Source: an uncultured Paracoccaceae bacterium (GTDB lineage Bacteria > Pseudomonadota > Alphaproteobacteria > Rhodobacterales > Rhodobacteraceae). From it: a stretch of DNA of 64,000 bases. The position numbers were made by a program, and so were the translations under genes. This document shows positions 52,280 to 61,162 of the stretch, piece by piece. The notes under the pieces are model-generated. The model did no database searches. It worked only from the letters and a program-made list of their open reading frames with translations, and was not told the origin of the DNA. Every line of letters starts with the position of its first letter. The first letter of the stretch is position 1. The stretch is taken from NCBI GenBank assembly GCA_938092015.1, contig CALKOT010000011.1, forward strand, positions 62,001 through 126,000, read 5' to 3'.

Positions 52280-54715
52280 ATGCCTGACCTGCAATCCTCC
52301 GCCAAAACCATCATTGTCGGAGGTGGGATCATCGGCTGCTCCACCGCCTATCACCTTGCTCATATGGGCGAGGAGGTAGTGTTGTTGGAGAAGGCCAAGC
52401 TGACATCTGGCTCAACGTGGCACGCAGCGGGTTTGGTAGGGCAGCTCAGATCGAACGCGAATATCACCCAACTGCTCGGGTATTCCGTCGATCTCTATAA
52501 GCGGTTGGAGGCTGAGACGGGGCTGGCGACTGGCTGGAAAATGAATGGTGGCCTGCGTCTGGCATGCAACGAAGAGCGCTGGACCGAAGTAAAGAGACAA
52601 GCGACTACAGCGCATTCCTTCGGCCTGGACATGCAGCTTCTGTCACCCAAAGAGGCCCAGGATCTCTGGCCCTTGATGCAGGTCGATGATGTGGTCGGTG
52701 CTGCGTTCCTGCCGACCGACGGGCAGGCGAGCCCGTCTGATATCGCAGCTGCGCTCGCCAAGGGCGCGAGGATGCAGGGCGCGCAGATCTTTGAGGATAC
52801 ACCTGTTACGCGGATCATCGTCGAAGATGGCGCGCTGGTCGGTGTTGAAACACCCGGCGGCGTTGTCGGCTGCGAGCGGTTAGTGCTGTGTGGTGGTCAG
52901 TGGACACGGGCGCTGGCGGCTACGATCGGGGTCAACGTGCCGCTGATCTCAATCCAGCATCAGTACATGATAACCGAAGGGTTCGGCGTGCCTGGCGATC
53001 TGCCGACCCTACGTGACCCGGATCGACTGACCTATTACAAAGAAGAAGTCGGCGGACTTGTCATGGGCGGGTATGAGCCGAACCCGATCCCTTGGGCGAA
53101 TGGCGGCATTCCCGAAAACTTTGATTTTCAACTGCTCGACAGCGATTTCGATCATTTTGAACCAACAATGGAGCTGGCGCTGGGTCGCGTACCCTCGCTT
53201 GAAACCGTAGGCGTCAAACAGCTGCTGAACGGGCCTGAAAGCTTTACACCAGACGGCAACTTCATCCTCGGCGAAGCGCCTGAAGTAGCGAATGTCTTTG
53301 TTGGCGCCGGGTTCAACGCCTTTGGCATCGCGTCTGGCGGCGGCGCCGGGATGGCGCTGGCTGAATGGGTCGCAAAGGGCCGCCCGCCCTATGACCTCTG
53401 GCCCGTAGATATCCGCCGTTACGGCGCAGCACATCAGGATGTCGTCTGGGTGCGAGAGCGGACGTTGGAGGCGTACGCCAAGCACTACACCATGGCGTGG
53501 CCGTCTGTGGAGCATACATCAGCCCGGCCCACGCGCCGCTCACCACTCTATGACCGGCTCGCGTCGGCAGGTGCGGTGTTCGGTGAAAAGATGGGATGGG
53601 AGCGGCCGAATTGGTTTGCCGCCCCGGGTGAGGTGGCGCATGACATTTACACCTTTAACCGCCCAAACTGGGCCGATGCGGTAGGGCGTGAGCATCGGGC
53701 TGCGCGCGAGGCAGCCGCGTTGTTCGACCAGACCTCTTTCGCCAAGTTTCGCCTGAAGGGTCGTGATGCGGAGGCGACGCTCAGCTGGATTGCGGCCAAC
53801 AACGTTTCTAAGCCAGTGGGCGCGCTGACCTACACCCAGATGCTCAACGATAAGGGGGAAATCGAAGCTGACCTGACCGTCGTGCGCATGGCCGAGGATG
53901 AATTTTCCATCGTCACTGGCACAGGCTTTGCCACGCGTGACTTCAACTGGATCGTGCGGAACACTCCGAAGGGAATGGATGCCGCGCTGACTGATGTGAC
54001 CGATGCTGGGTCGGTGCTGTCGCTGTTTGGCCCTAAGGCGCGGAATATCCTCGCCACTGTGACGAGAGACGACATCAGCAACGCTGCTTTGCCGTTCGGC
54101 CAGTGGCGTAACATCACCATCGCCGGCCACACTGTCATGGCCTTGCGCGTCACATATGTCGGCGAGATGGGATGGGAGTTGCACATGCCTGCCGAGGCCG
54201 CAGGCGCGGTCTTCGACGCCTTGCACAAGGCCGGCGCGGCGCATGCGTTGGCGAATGCAGGCTATCGCGCGATTGAAACGCTGCGGCTGGAAAAAGGTTA
54301 TCGCGCCTGGGGTGCTGATATCGGGCCCGATCACACACCTGATGAAGCCGGGCTTGGCTGGGCGGTGAAGTTGAAATCTGGCGTCGACTTCAAAGGACGT
54401 ACAGCAGTGGAAGCACAGCGCGCCGAGGGCGTAAAGAAGCGCCTCGCGACCTTCACGGCATCACCAGATGTGATCCTGTCTGGTCGTGAAACGATATATC
54501 GGAATGGTGAGCGTTGCGGCTGGCTGTCCTCAGGCGGCTACGGCCACACAGTCGGTAGATCCATCGGAATGGGCTATATCCGGCATCCCGAAGGCGTCTC
54601 GCGTGACTATGTACTGACCGGCGACTATGAGCTGGAAGTCGCCACCAAACGTGTCCCGGCTGAGGTGACGTTGGCGCCGCTATACGATCCGAAGAGCGTT
54701 CGCATTAAGGGCTAA
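52280..54715 (+). CDS. Dimethylglycine/sarcosine dehydrogenase-like flavoprotein
   Basis: An 811-residue two-part enzyme. The N-terminal half is a DAO-type FAD domain: TIIVGGGIIGCSTAYHLAHMGEEVVLLEKAKLTSGSTWHAAGLV, in part, with the conserved His that binds FAD covalently in relatives (STWHAAG), and NVFVGAGFNAFGIASGGG. An FAO_M linker follows. The C-terminal half (about 440-800) is a GcvT-like aminomethyl-folate-binding domain: DQTSFAKFRLKGRDAEATL, YTQMLNDKGEIEADLTV, YVGEMGWELHMP, EKGYRAWGADIGPDHTPDEAGLGW, in part. Such enzymes demethylate N-methyl glycines and pass the one-carbon unit to tetrahydrofolate. The operon partners are a choline-kinase-like protein and a CoA ligase. Confidence 0.88.
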   Translation: MPDLQSSAKTIIVGGGIIGCSTAYHLAHMGEEVVLLEKAKLTSGSTWHAAGLVGQLRSNANITQLLGYSVDLYKRLEAETGLATGWKMNGGLRLACNEERWTEVKRQATTAHSFGLDMQLLSPKEAQDLWPLMQVDDVVGAAFLPTDGQASPSDIAAALAKGARMQGAQIFEDTPVTRIIVEDGALVGVETPGGVVGCERLVLCGGQWTRALAATIGVNVPLISIQHQYMITEGFGVPGDLPTLRDPDRLTYYKEEVGGLVMGGYEPNPIPWANGGIPENFDFQLLDSDFDHFEPTMELALGRVPSLETVGVKQLLNGPESFTPDGNFILGEAPEVANVFVGAGFNAFGIASGGGAGMALAEWVAKGRPPYDLWPVDIRRYGAAHQDVVWVRERTLEAYAKHYTMAWPSVEHTSARPTRRSPLYDRLASAGAVFGEKMGWERPNWFAAPGEVAHDIYTFNRPNWADAVGREHRAAREAAALFDQTSFAKFRLKGRDAEATLSWIAANNVSKPVGALTYTQMLNDKGEIEADLTVVRMAEDEFSIVTGTGFATRDFNWIVRNTPKGMDAALTDVTDAGSVLSLFGPKARNILATVTRDDISNAALPFGQWRNITIAGHTVMALRVTYVGEMGWELHMPAEAAGAVFDALHKAGAAHALANAGYRAIETLRLEKGYRAWGADIGPDHTPDEAGLGWAVKLKSGVDFKGRTAVEAQRAEGVKKRLATFTASPDVILSGRETIYRNGERCGWLSSGGYGHTVGRSIGMGYIRHPEGVSRDYVLTGDYELEVATKRVPAEVTLAPLYDPKSVRIKG

Positions 54716-54786
54716 CGCAGCGCCGCGCTGGCTTGACGGGCGGCGCGTCTGTAGCGTGGTCAAAAGCCTATCGCGAGGAACCGCCC

Positions 54787-56325
54787 ATGTCCGCCCATAC
54801 TATTGCCGATCCCGACGCCAGTATCAGCCGTGATGATCTGGAACTACTGGCCAGAAAAGGCGCAGCCGCCCTAGGCAACCTCGGCGCTGAACCGGACGAC
54901 GCCGTCGCGATCATCATGCGCAACGACCTTGCAAGCGTTGAGATCATGCGGGCTGTCGCCCTTGCCGGCGTCGTTGGCGTCCCGCTGAATTGGCACGGTG
55001 CGGCGCAAGAGGTTTCCGATATCCTCGATGATAGTAAATCCAACATCGTGATCATCCACCGCGACCTGATCCCACCCATCGCTTCGGCGTTGGAAGGTAA
55101 AACCGTGATCGGCGTGACCCCTCCGCCAGCTTTGAAGACCGCCTACAAGATCAGCGATGAAGCCGCCGCAACCGGCAGCGCGCCAGAATGGTCCGATCTG
55201 GTCGAAGCCGCCGAGCCGGTCGCGGACCGCCCCAGAATGCGGGCGATGATGCGATATACGTCGGGGTCCACGGGCAAGCCCAAGGGCATCAAACGCCTGC
55301 CAAAGAAGGGCGCAGAGCCGCAGGATTTCTACGCAACGATGCGCCACATCGCGCCTAACATGTTCTTCTATCGCCCGGATGCGCGCTTCATGACCGCTGC
55401 GCCGCTGTATCACTCTGCGCCTTCCACCCTGGCTGCGATGGCTGTGGCGATGGAGGATATGTCGGCCTATGTCCTGCCCCGGTTTGAACCGATCAGTTTC
55501 CTAGAGACGATTGAGCGCGAAAAGATCACCCACATCTACCTTGTGCCGACGATGATGACGCGGCTTTTGAAGCTGCCAGAGGATGTGAAGGCGAAGTATG
55601 ATCTGAGCTCAGTTGAGTTTTGCGTCTCAACCGGCTCTCCCTGGCCGCATGACGTGAAAGTCGCGATGATCGACTGGTGGGGGCCGGTGTTCTGGGAGAC
55701 ATATGGAGCGTCGGAAATCGGGTTCATGACGATGGTGTCCTCGCAAGAGGCGCTGGATCGCCCCGGCACCGCGGGGCGTATTCAGCTGGGCGGCTCAATC
55801 CGCATTTATTCGCCTGAGGGGGAATTGCTGCCGACCGGAGAGGTCGGCGATATCCACGTTCGCATGGATGTGTTTGGTGAGTTTGATTATTCGAACGACC
55901 CCGAAGGACGTCAGCATTCCGAGATCGACAGCCATGTTTCGGTCGGTGATATGGGGTGGCTGGATGAAGACGGCTTCCTGTTCATCACGGACCGGAAGAA
56001 GGACATGATCATCTCTGGCGGGGCGAACATCTTCCCGACCGAGATTGAGGCTGTGCTGATCGACGCGCCGTTCATTCAGGATGTCGCCGTCTTCGGCGCG
56101 CCCGACCCGGAGTTCGGCGAAAAGATCGTCGCAGCTGTTCAGGCAATGCCGGGCTGGGAAGCGAATGAAGCTGAGATGAGAGACTGGTTGGAAGGGCGGC
56201 TTGCCCGGTTCAAGCACCCCCGGATTATCGATTTTCATGATGCGCTTCCGCGTGAAGATAGCGGCAAGATCTTCAAGCCCCGGCTGAGAGCGCCATATTG
56301 GGAAGGCGCGGGGCGGTCGATTTAG
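54787..56325 (+). CDS. Acyl-CoA ligase (AMP-forming)
   Basis: An ANL-superfamily ligase of 512 residues. The A3 motif is RYTSGSTGKPKGIKRLP, A5 is WETYGASEIGFM, the hinge and A8 region is VGDMGWLDEDGFLFITDRKKDMIISGGANIFPTEIE, in part, and the final lysine is in PREDSGKIFKPRLR. ATG 54787 has GAGGAA eight bases upstream; the frame is open to 54733, but that gives foreign sequence. It lies 71 bases after the dehydrogenase and is probably in the same transcript. Its N-terminal domain is shorter than in fatty-acid ligases. Substrate unknown. Confidence 0.88.
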   Translation: MSAHTIADPDASISRDDLELLARKGAAALGNLGAEPDDAVAIIMRNDLASVEIMRAVALAGVVGVPLNWHGAAQEVSDILDDSKSNIVIIHRDLIPPIASALEGKTVIGVTPPPALKTAYKISDEAAATGSAPEWSDLVEAAEPVADRPRMRAMMRYTSGSTGKPKGIKRLPKKGAEPQDFYATMRHIAPNMFFYRPDARFMTAAPLYHSAPSTLAAMAVAMEDMSAYVLPRFEPISFLETIEREKITHIYLVPTMMTRLLKLPEDVKAKYDLSSVEFCVSTGSPWPHDVKVAMIDWWGPVFWETYGASEIGFMTMVSSQEALDRPGTAGRIQLGGSIRIYSPEGELLPTGEVGDIHVRMDVFGEFDYSNDPEGRQHSEIDSHVSVGDMGWLDEDGFLFITDRKKDMIISGGANIFPTEIEAVLIDAPFIQDVAVFGAPDPEFGEKIVAAVQAMPGWEANEAEMRDWLEGRLARFKHPRIIDFHDALPREDSGKIFKPRLRAPYWEGAGRSI

Positions 56326-56352
56326 GCTGCTCGTCCTTAGGCGCGCTAAAAG

Positions 56353-56368
56353 CTTTCACATGTGAAAT
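56353..56368. repeat. TTTCAC-AT-GTGAAA dyad
   Basis: CTTTCACATGTGAAAT, 28 bases past the CoA-ligase stop and in a gap between convergent genes. It is identical to the 44049 copy except for the last base. Confidence 0.6.
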
Positions 56369-56453
56369 TAGGCCTAAGTGGTTGATTTTATTAAGGTCAC
56401 ATGTGGATGGACACAATTTGTTCTATGTATGGACGCATTTTCTTGCGAAATGA

Positions 56454-56472
56454 CCCCTGCCTCAAGCAGGGG
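56454..56472. other. Hairpin in convergent gap
   Basis: CCCCTGC (56454-56460) and GCAGGGG (56466-56472) with loop CTCAA. It lies 14 bases past the end of the RTX gene. No T run follows on either strand. I recall similar GC hairpins as a frequent intergenic element in this bacterial group; this may be a weak terminator. Confidence 0.5.
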
Positions 56473-56486
56473 CCAATCTGGTCTTG

Positions 56487-57643
56487 TCAGAACAGGAAGT
56501 CGTTCGCCCCAAGGACATCTGCGTCGGTGTCTTCGACAACAATGCGAACATTGGCGAATGTGATATGGGCGTTGCTGCCAAACTGATTAATAGTCAGGTC
56601 TGAAAAATCATCAGCGCCGAGGCCGATGATGAACTTGTCACGACCATCCTCGTAATCCGTCACGGTGTCGCGACCGTCGCCGCGCTTGAATTCAAACCGA
56701 TCACTGCCTCGTCCGCCGGTCAGTTCATCACGACCCCGCCCACCGGTTAGGGTGTCGGCGCCACCGCCGCCAAGAACGATGTCCTTGCCGCCGCCACCAT
56801 CAATCCTGTCGCGTCCACCCTGGCCGTCGACAATGTCCTTACCGCCACCACCGAGCAAAGTGTCCGAACCGCCGCCGCCTTTCAGATTGTCCTTGCCGCC
56901 GCCGCCTTCCAACAAGTCTTTCCCGCCATTGCCGAGAAGTAGATCCTTGCCGCCGCCACCGATCAGTTCGTCAGATCCTTTACCGCCGACAAGCGTATCC
57001 CCACCACCGCCACCGAGTAGTGTATCGTCCCCGCTGCCGCCATTTACGCTGTCACTGCCCCCACCGGCGTTAATGCTGTTGTCACCGTCATCGCCGTTGA
57101 TGACATCCGCATCAACTGAGCCGTTTTGTGTGGGTTCAACCGGGTCTACGTCACCTGCTTCAAAGGCGGCCTGACTTAGATCGCTGAACTCAATTCGCCG
57201 ATTCGGCCCTTGCGAACCTGATCCCGCACTAAAGTCAGCAGACGACAGAATCTGATTGAAAGCACTGGCCGAGTTGATTGTCAGCAGGTCTGCGCCATCC
57301 AGTGCGAACAAGGCCAGATCGAATTGATTAACGCCTGTCTCGCGGTTCAAGGCTAACGTGAAGGTATCAGCGCCATTGATAGAGATTACGCCCAGGGAAG
57401 CGTCGACATCGTCGACATCCAGAACCTGAATTCCCTTTACTGTCGCAGAATTTATGTTGTCAGCGCCACTGAACACAACATCGGGTAATTCACCATCTTG
57501 CCCAACGATGTTGTAGTTGAAAAAGCCAACATCGGCTGAGGTTGTGACAACCAATGAGACATTCTCTGAACTCAGAGAACGCGCAGAGCCGTCTGCATTT
57601 CCACAAGATCAAACAGTTGCCCTTGGAATGTAAAAGTCGCCAT
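56487..57643 (-). pseudogene. RTX calcium-binding protein gene, frameshifted near its start
   Basis: From ATG 57643 the sequence reads MATFTFQGQLFDLV, then meets a stop at 57572-57574. If one base is added at about 57601-57605 the frame continues as GNADGSARSLSSENVSLVV and on through the whole protein to 56487. The long frame itself has no ATG start (its first start-like codon is TTG 57554). The body has an N-terminal beta-rich domain (about 1-150) and about twelve RTX nonapeptide repeats of the GGxGxDxLxGG type, several as GGGGKDxL, which bind calcium and form a beta-roll, then a C-terminal cap. Such proteins are exported by type I secretion; no exporter genes are near. With the frameshift no full protein is expected, unless the base is missing by error. 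Confidence 0.8.
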
Positions 57644-57778
57644 GATTTGCGTGCCCCGATTTAGTGTTTCAGTTCATTTTTGTGCTGAAAAAGCTTAAGA
57701 GCCGTCTGTCTGGTGCGCAAGGCAGCAGTAAGCTAGAGCCGCAATTGTGCATCTTCGTTGGCCAGAGTTGAGGGCCTT

Positions 57779-59461
57779 TCATTCTGCAATGTCGAGCACC
57801 CATCTAGGCGTTTCCGGTACGTATCCAGAAATCGCTGCAGCGGCGCATTCCGCCATTGCGCCAATCTTCACTTCGCGGCCAGACAGCGCTGGACCATAGT
57901 GCGCGTATTTACCGGAGTTGGTCATCACGACCTGTGCAGATGGTGGGAAAACAGGCTCCGATATTGAGCACCAGCATAGGTCGGGAACAATTGTGACCCT
58001 CAAACCACGCAGAGCTGCTTCGGTTCCGTCCGCCACAATGTCATTTAGTGTGGCGTGGCTTAAGGTGATAATGACGCTCACGTCTTTGTGGCGTTTCCTG
58101 TTATTCAGTTCTTTTAGAAATTTCCGGCATTCATTGGCAGAGGCATGCGGGCTGCCTATTGCGATCAGATCAATTTTCGCCGTGCCTGAGTTAAAGCGCC
58201 GCCACGCTTCCGCGAAATCGATAGGGGCGATCTGGACCTGATCAGCGGCTGTGGCGACCTCGCCCGCTTCGGGCGTGATCCCGGCTATGTGTAGCATGGG
58301 GGCAGCCGATGTAGTGCCGAACGCCGCGCAAAGCGCTTTGAGATCGTCTTCATCCGGATTGGCGCCTTCCAACCCTTTCAAAAGTGGAATGCGATCTGGC
58401 GACGCCATGCCCAAAAGCCAGCCCAGAAGTGGCCAAAAGGCGTCATCCGCCCCTTCCGGCATGACGACATCGACAATGCGGCGGGGCGTTCTGCCTTCAT
58501 CGAAATACACACCGGATTTTGGCGCGCGGCCCGTCAGCGCCATGCAGAGATCAAGGAAATCTGGGTGCTTCACCGTGCGCGCGCCTAGCACGCTATTGGC
58601 GTAAATGACGGCGTTGGATTCCGACCATGCGATGTCTTCGCCCTGCTGTGGCTTATCCGGCAGCAGATAGGGTGCGCAGGTAAAGCTTGGCTCAGCACCC
58701 ATGCGAACATAGGCGTCTGCGAGACGACTGGCGGGGCCACCAAATGCGGGATCAACGCCCTGCGATCGCCAGTTGGCGTGGTCGACTGAAATGGCGTTCA
58801 TCGTTGTTGGAATGCGAACCTTTCCGCCAAGGTCCGCCATACGTTCTGCAAAGGTCAGGAACGCCGGGCCAGCGTAGATGCAGCCGTCGATATGGGCGCG
58901 GGTGACATCAATAAGCCCCGGCGCATTCAGGGCGCGGGCCATGTCGATGACAACCTCCATCGCCATCTGTACCGCCGGGCCATGTTCACCAGCCTGCATG
59001 CGGAGGTCGTTGTCCGACAAGGTCATGGCTGTGTCTGAAAGGGGCTCAAGGCTTAGCCTCAGTTGATCTGCTTCAACACCATCAGCTGTAAGCGTCGCCC
59101 GAGGTTTCGCCGCCAGAGCTTCATAATCCTGCTCACCCAATCTCAGCACCGGAATGCGCACGTCAAACATGCGGGCGGCTACGACCGCGCCAAGCGTCAG
59201 GATATCCTCCGCCTCGCGAAAAACTAACGCTGCAGGACCGGCGCCATTCAGCAGCAGGTTTAGCAACACGCCACTGCCAGAGCATGACCCGCGACTGGTC
59301 GGCATCATAACAACTTTGCCCGCCAGGCATTGGCCAAACTGAGGGTGCAGCGCGTCCTGCAAATCACCCGTATCTGCATTGACGCCGCCCCAAAAGCTGA
59401 GGCCTTCGTCACAGGCAAGGATATCGCCCTCTGCGTGGGCGGCGATGATGATATGAGACAT
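57779..59461 (-). CDS. Aconitase X, fused small and large subunits
   Basis: A 560-residue protein with a DUF126 domain first (about 1-130; CDEGLSFWGGVNADTGDL, PTSRGSCSGSGVLLN) and a DUF521 catalytic domain after (about 150-560; PGLIDVTRAHIDGCIYAGPAFLTFAE, in part, and ESNAVIYANSVLGART). Characterised AcnX proteins are cis-3-hydroxy-L-proline dehydratases in bacteria and a mevalonate-5-phosphate dehydratase in archaea; some are fused as here. Iron-sulfur or metal-binding Cys are likely in CWCSISEPVFP and nearby. I chose ATG 59461; the frame is open to 59518. No hydroxyproline genes adjoin it, so the substrate is uncertain. Confidence 0.85.
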   Translation of the reverse strand: MSHIIIAAHAEGDILACDEGLSFWGGVNADTGDLQDALHPQFGQCLAGKVVMMPTSRGSCSGSGVLLNLLLNGAGPAALVFREAEDILTLGAVVAARMFDVRIPVLRLGEQDYEALAAKPRATLTADGVEADQLRLSLEPLSDTAMTLSDNDLRMQAGEHGPAVQMAMEVVIDMARALNAPGLIDVTRAHIDGCIYAGPAFLTFAERMADLGGKVRIPTTMNAISVDHANWRSQGVDPAFGGPASRLADAYVRMGAEPSFTCAPYLLPDKPQQGEDIAWSESNAVIYANSVLGARTVKHPDFLDLCMALTGRAPKSGVYFDEGRTPRRIVDVVMPEGADDAFWPLLGWLLGMASPDRIPLLKGLEGANPDEDDLKALCAAFGTTSAAPMLHIAGITPEAGEVATAADQVQIAPIDFAEAWRRFNSGTAKIDLIAIGSPHASANECRKFLKELNNRKRHKDVSVIITLSHATLNDIVADGTEAALRGLRVTIVPDLCWCSISEPVFPPSAQVVMTNSGKYAHYGPALSGREVKIGAMAECAAAAISGYVPETPRWVLDIAE

Positions 59462-59522
59462 GTACTTCCGTTCAACTGGTATCAGGGCAAGCGTAGACCT
59501 GCCTTGCTTGGTGGCCAAGACC

Positions 59523-60176
59523 TCAGAACAGGGCGAACCACACGCCGATGAACATCATGACGCCGCCAAGGTTCACCCACACGTGCCAGATCGAATATCT
59601 GTAGGGCATTGTTTTGCGGGCGTAGAATAGTGTGCCGATGACATAACAGGCGGCGCCGGCAAGGATGCTGTACGGGGTGGCGGCGGGAACGTTCGTCATG
59701 TCCGGGATCGCCAGCAGGCCAATGGCCCCTAGCCCAAGGTAGGAAGCCGTCGACCAGCGCGATTTTACGTTTTCGTTCGTGATCTTGTTCCACATCGCCA
59801 GAATGGTCAGCGCCCAACAGATGCAAAGCAGCATAAGGGTCTGCGTCGTGTTCGCCTGTACGAAGAAGACAGTGAACGTGCCTGTGATACTGGGATAGAT
59901 CGCAGCGTGATCGATGCGCCTAAGTAGCAGGCGAGCATCGTGCCGGGGTGAAAGGTGATAGGCCCAGGACGCCAGGTTCGACGCCAGAGCGGCCAACACA
60001 TAGATGATAACGGCAAGGATCAGCGGCGTTTGCAGTGTCTGAACGGCGCGTGGGAACAGGAAAAAACTGGCGACAACGATCCACACCAGACCGACCAGAT
60101 GAACGCCAATGTCCGCCCGTCTGTGTGAAAGGTTCGTGCTGGGGTAGTTCGGGTCCGCCACGTGAGCCTCTGGCAT
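59523..60176 (-). CDS. Haemolysin III (HlyIII/YqfA, PAQR) family membrane protein
   Basis: A 217-residue protein with seven predicted membrane segments. The PAQR metal-site residues are visible: His in DIGVHLVGLVWIVV, YHLSPRHD, RRIDHAAIYPSITGTFTVFF, and IWHVWVNLGGVMMF. Bacterial members have been linked to haemolysis when overexpressed and to membrane-lipid balance, but the cellular role is not settled. It lies 61 bases upstream of the aconitase X gene on the same strand. Confidence 0.9.
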   Translation of the reverse strand: MPEAHVADPNYPSTNLSHRRADIGVHLVGLVWIVVASFFLFPRAVQTLQTPLILAVIIYVLAALASNLASWAYHLSPRHDARLLLRRIDHAAIYPSITGTFTVFFVQANTTQTLMLLCICWALTILAMWNKITNENVKSRWSTASYLGLGAIGLLAIPDMTNVPAATPYSILAGAACYVIGTLFYARKTMPYRYSIWHVWVNLGGVMMFIGVWFALF

Positions 60177-60257
60177 GTTGATCGCCCTGATCTAGGCATC
60201 ACAGGCGATTGTGTCGAGGGGTGGCGGATGGCGCCGCGCAGGGCCTTAGACAGAAAC

Positions 60258-60283
60258 CGCCGCACTGTTGGTATAGCGCGGCG
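60258..60283 (-). terminator. Possible terminator after the VPLPA-CTERM gene
   Basis: CGCCGC (60258-60263) and GCGGCG (60278-60283) are perfect 6-base arms with a 14-base loop. On the minus strand GTTTCTGTC follows, only moderately T-rich. It lies between the VPLPA-CTERM gene and hlyIII. Confidence 0.4.
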
Positions 60284-60326
60284 ATTTGATTGATTTGTTC
60301 TGTCAGGGCATTGCCCTTTGAAGAGG

Positions 60327-60983
60327 TCAGGCCGACTGGCGTTTTCGGTAGATGAACAGGCCCAGAACGCTGAACGCCAGCATCGCCAGAGGCGCAGGCA
60401 GCGGTACTGGCGCAACGGATGAGAAACTTACAATTTCGAAGCCGAACCCATCGCCAGTGGCGGCAAAAGTGACGGTTGTGAAGCCAATGTTTGATGTCAG
60501 ACCGAAAAAGTAAGGCTCACTGTCATCGCTGGTGGTCAAACCGCCGCCACCAAAAGCAAGGACATCTGGTTCAAAGGTCTCGCCCAGAATGCCGATTGTT
60601 GATGGATCTGGCCCGTCGCCAAATTCATCCAGATCAATACCAAAAGCGAAGATCGTCTCGTCGAACGTAAATGTCAGGAGTGAGCCTGTTGCGACCACGG
60701 CGTCACCATAGACAGATCCGTTGAAGGTCAGACCGTCGACTTCCGCCCCAGTCTGGAATGTCCCGCGACCTGCTTGGCTGATGTTACTTTGAATCGTAAA
60801 TGGGCCGATATCGACGGTGCCTGCATGGAAATCACCGACGCCGTTGAAGGAATGAAAATCTTCAGTGACCAACCCTGCGACAGATGCCTCGAAGGCGACC
60901 CTGTCAGCAAAAGTATTCGTCTCAGCTGTTGCGATTGATGCCGTCGCCACAATGGCGAATGCGGCGGTGATAACTGATTTAAT
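60327..60983 (-). CDS. VPLPA-CTERM sorted exoprotein with ATT in place of a start
   Basis: A secreted protein of about 218 residues. The C-terminus has VPLPAP, a hydrophobic helix (LAMLAFSVLGLFIY) and a basic end (RKRQSA), the three-part VPLPA-CTERM signal used by exosortase systems. The middle is a beta-rich, Asp/Gly/Phe-rich domain with no known function. The N-terminus is a clear signal peptide (KSVITAAFAIVATASIATAET) read from 60983, but the codon where ATG is expected (60981-60983) is ATT and no ATG, GTG or TTG lies between it and an upstream in-frame TAG. A downstream GTG at 60950 would cut off most of the signal peptide. It is either a rare ATT start or a start-codon mutation. Confidence 0.7.
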   Translation of the reverse strand: MKSVITAAFAIVATASIATAETNTFADRVAFEASVAGLVTEDFHSFNGVGDFHAGTVDIGPFTIQSNISQAGRGTFQTGAEVDGLTFNGSVYGDAVVATGSLLTFTFDETIFAFGIDLDEFGDGPDPSTIGILGETFEPDVLAFGGGGLTTSDDSEPYFFGLTSNIGFTTVTFAATGDGFGFEIVSFSSVAPVPLPAPLAMLAFSVLGLFIYRKRQSA

Positions 60984-61162
60984 GATACTACCCCAAAACT
61001 ACAACACAGACCAGGACCGGAGTGGGAAATGGGCGTTTGCAAGTGCTAAAGCGCACTTATTGAATAAAATGAGAGCAAGAGTACCAATTTCGCCCAAGCT
61101 GCGATCAATCGCTCAGTTAAACATGACGGTTTTTAGATGTTCCGGGATGCTTACCGCGCAGC

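Noticed and set aside
56665-57174. Proline-rich repeat protein on the plus strand
   Set aside because: It is the antisense of the glycine/aspartate RTX repeats; no start context and no other support.
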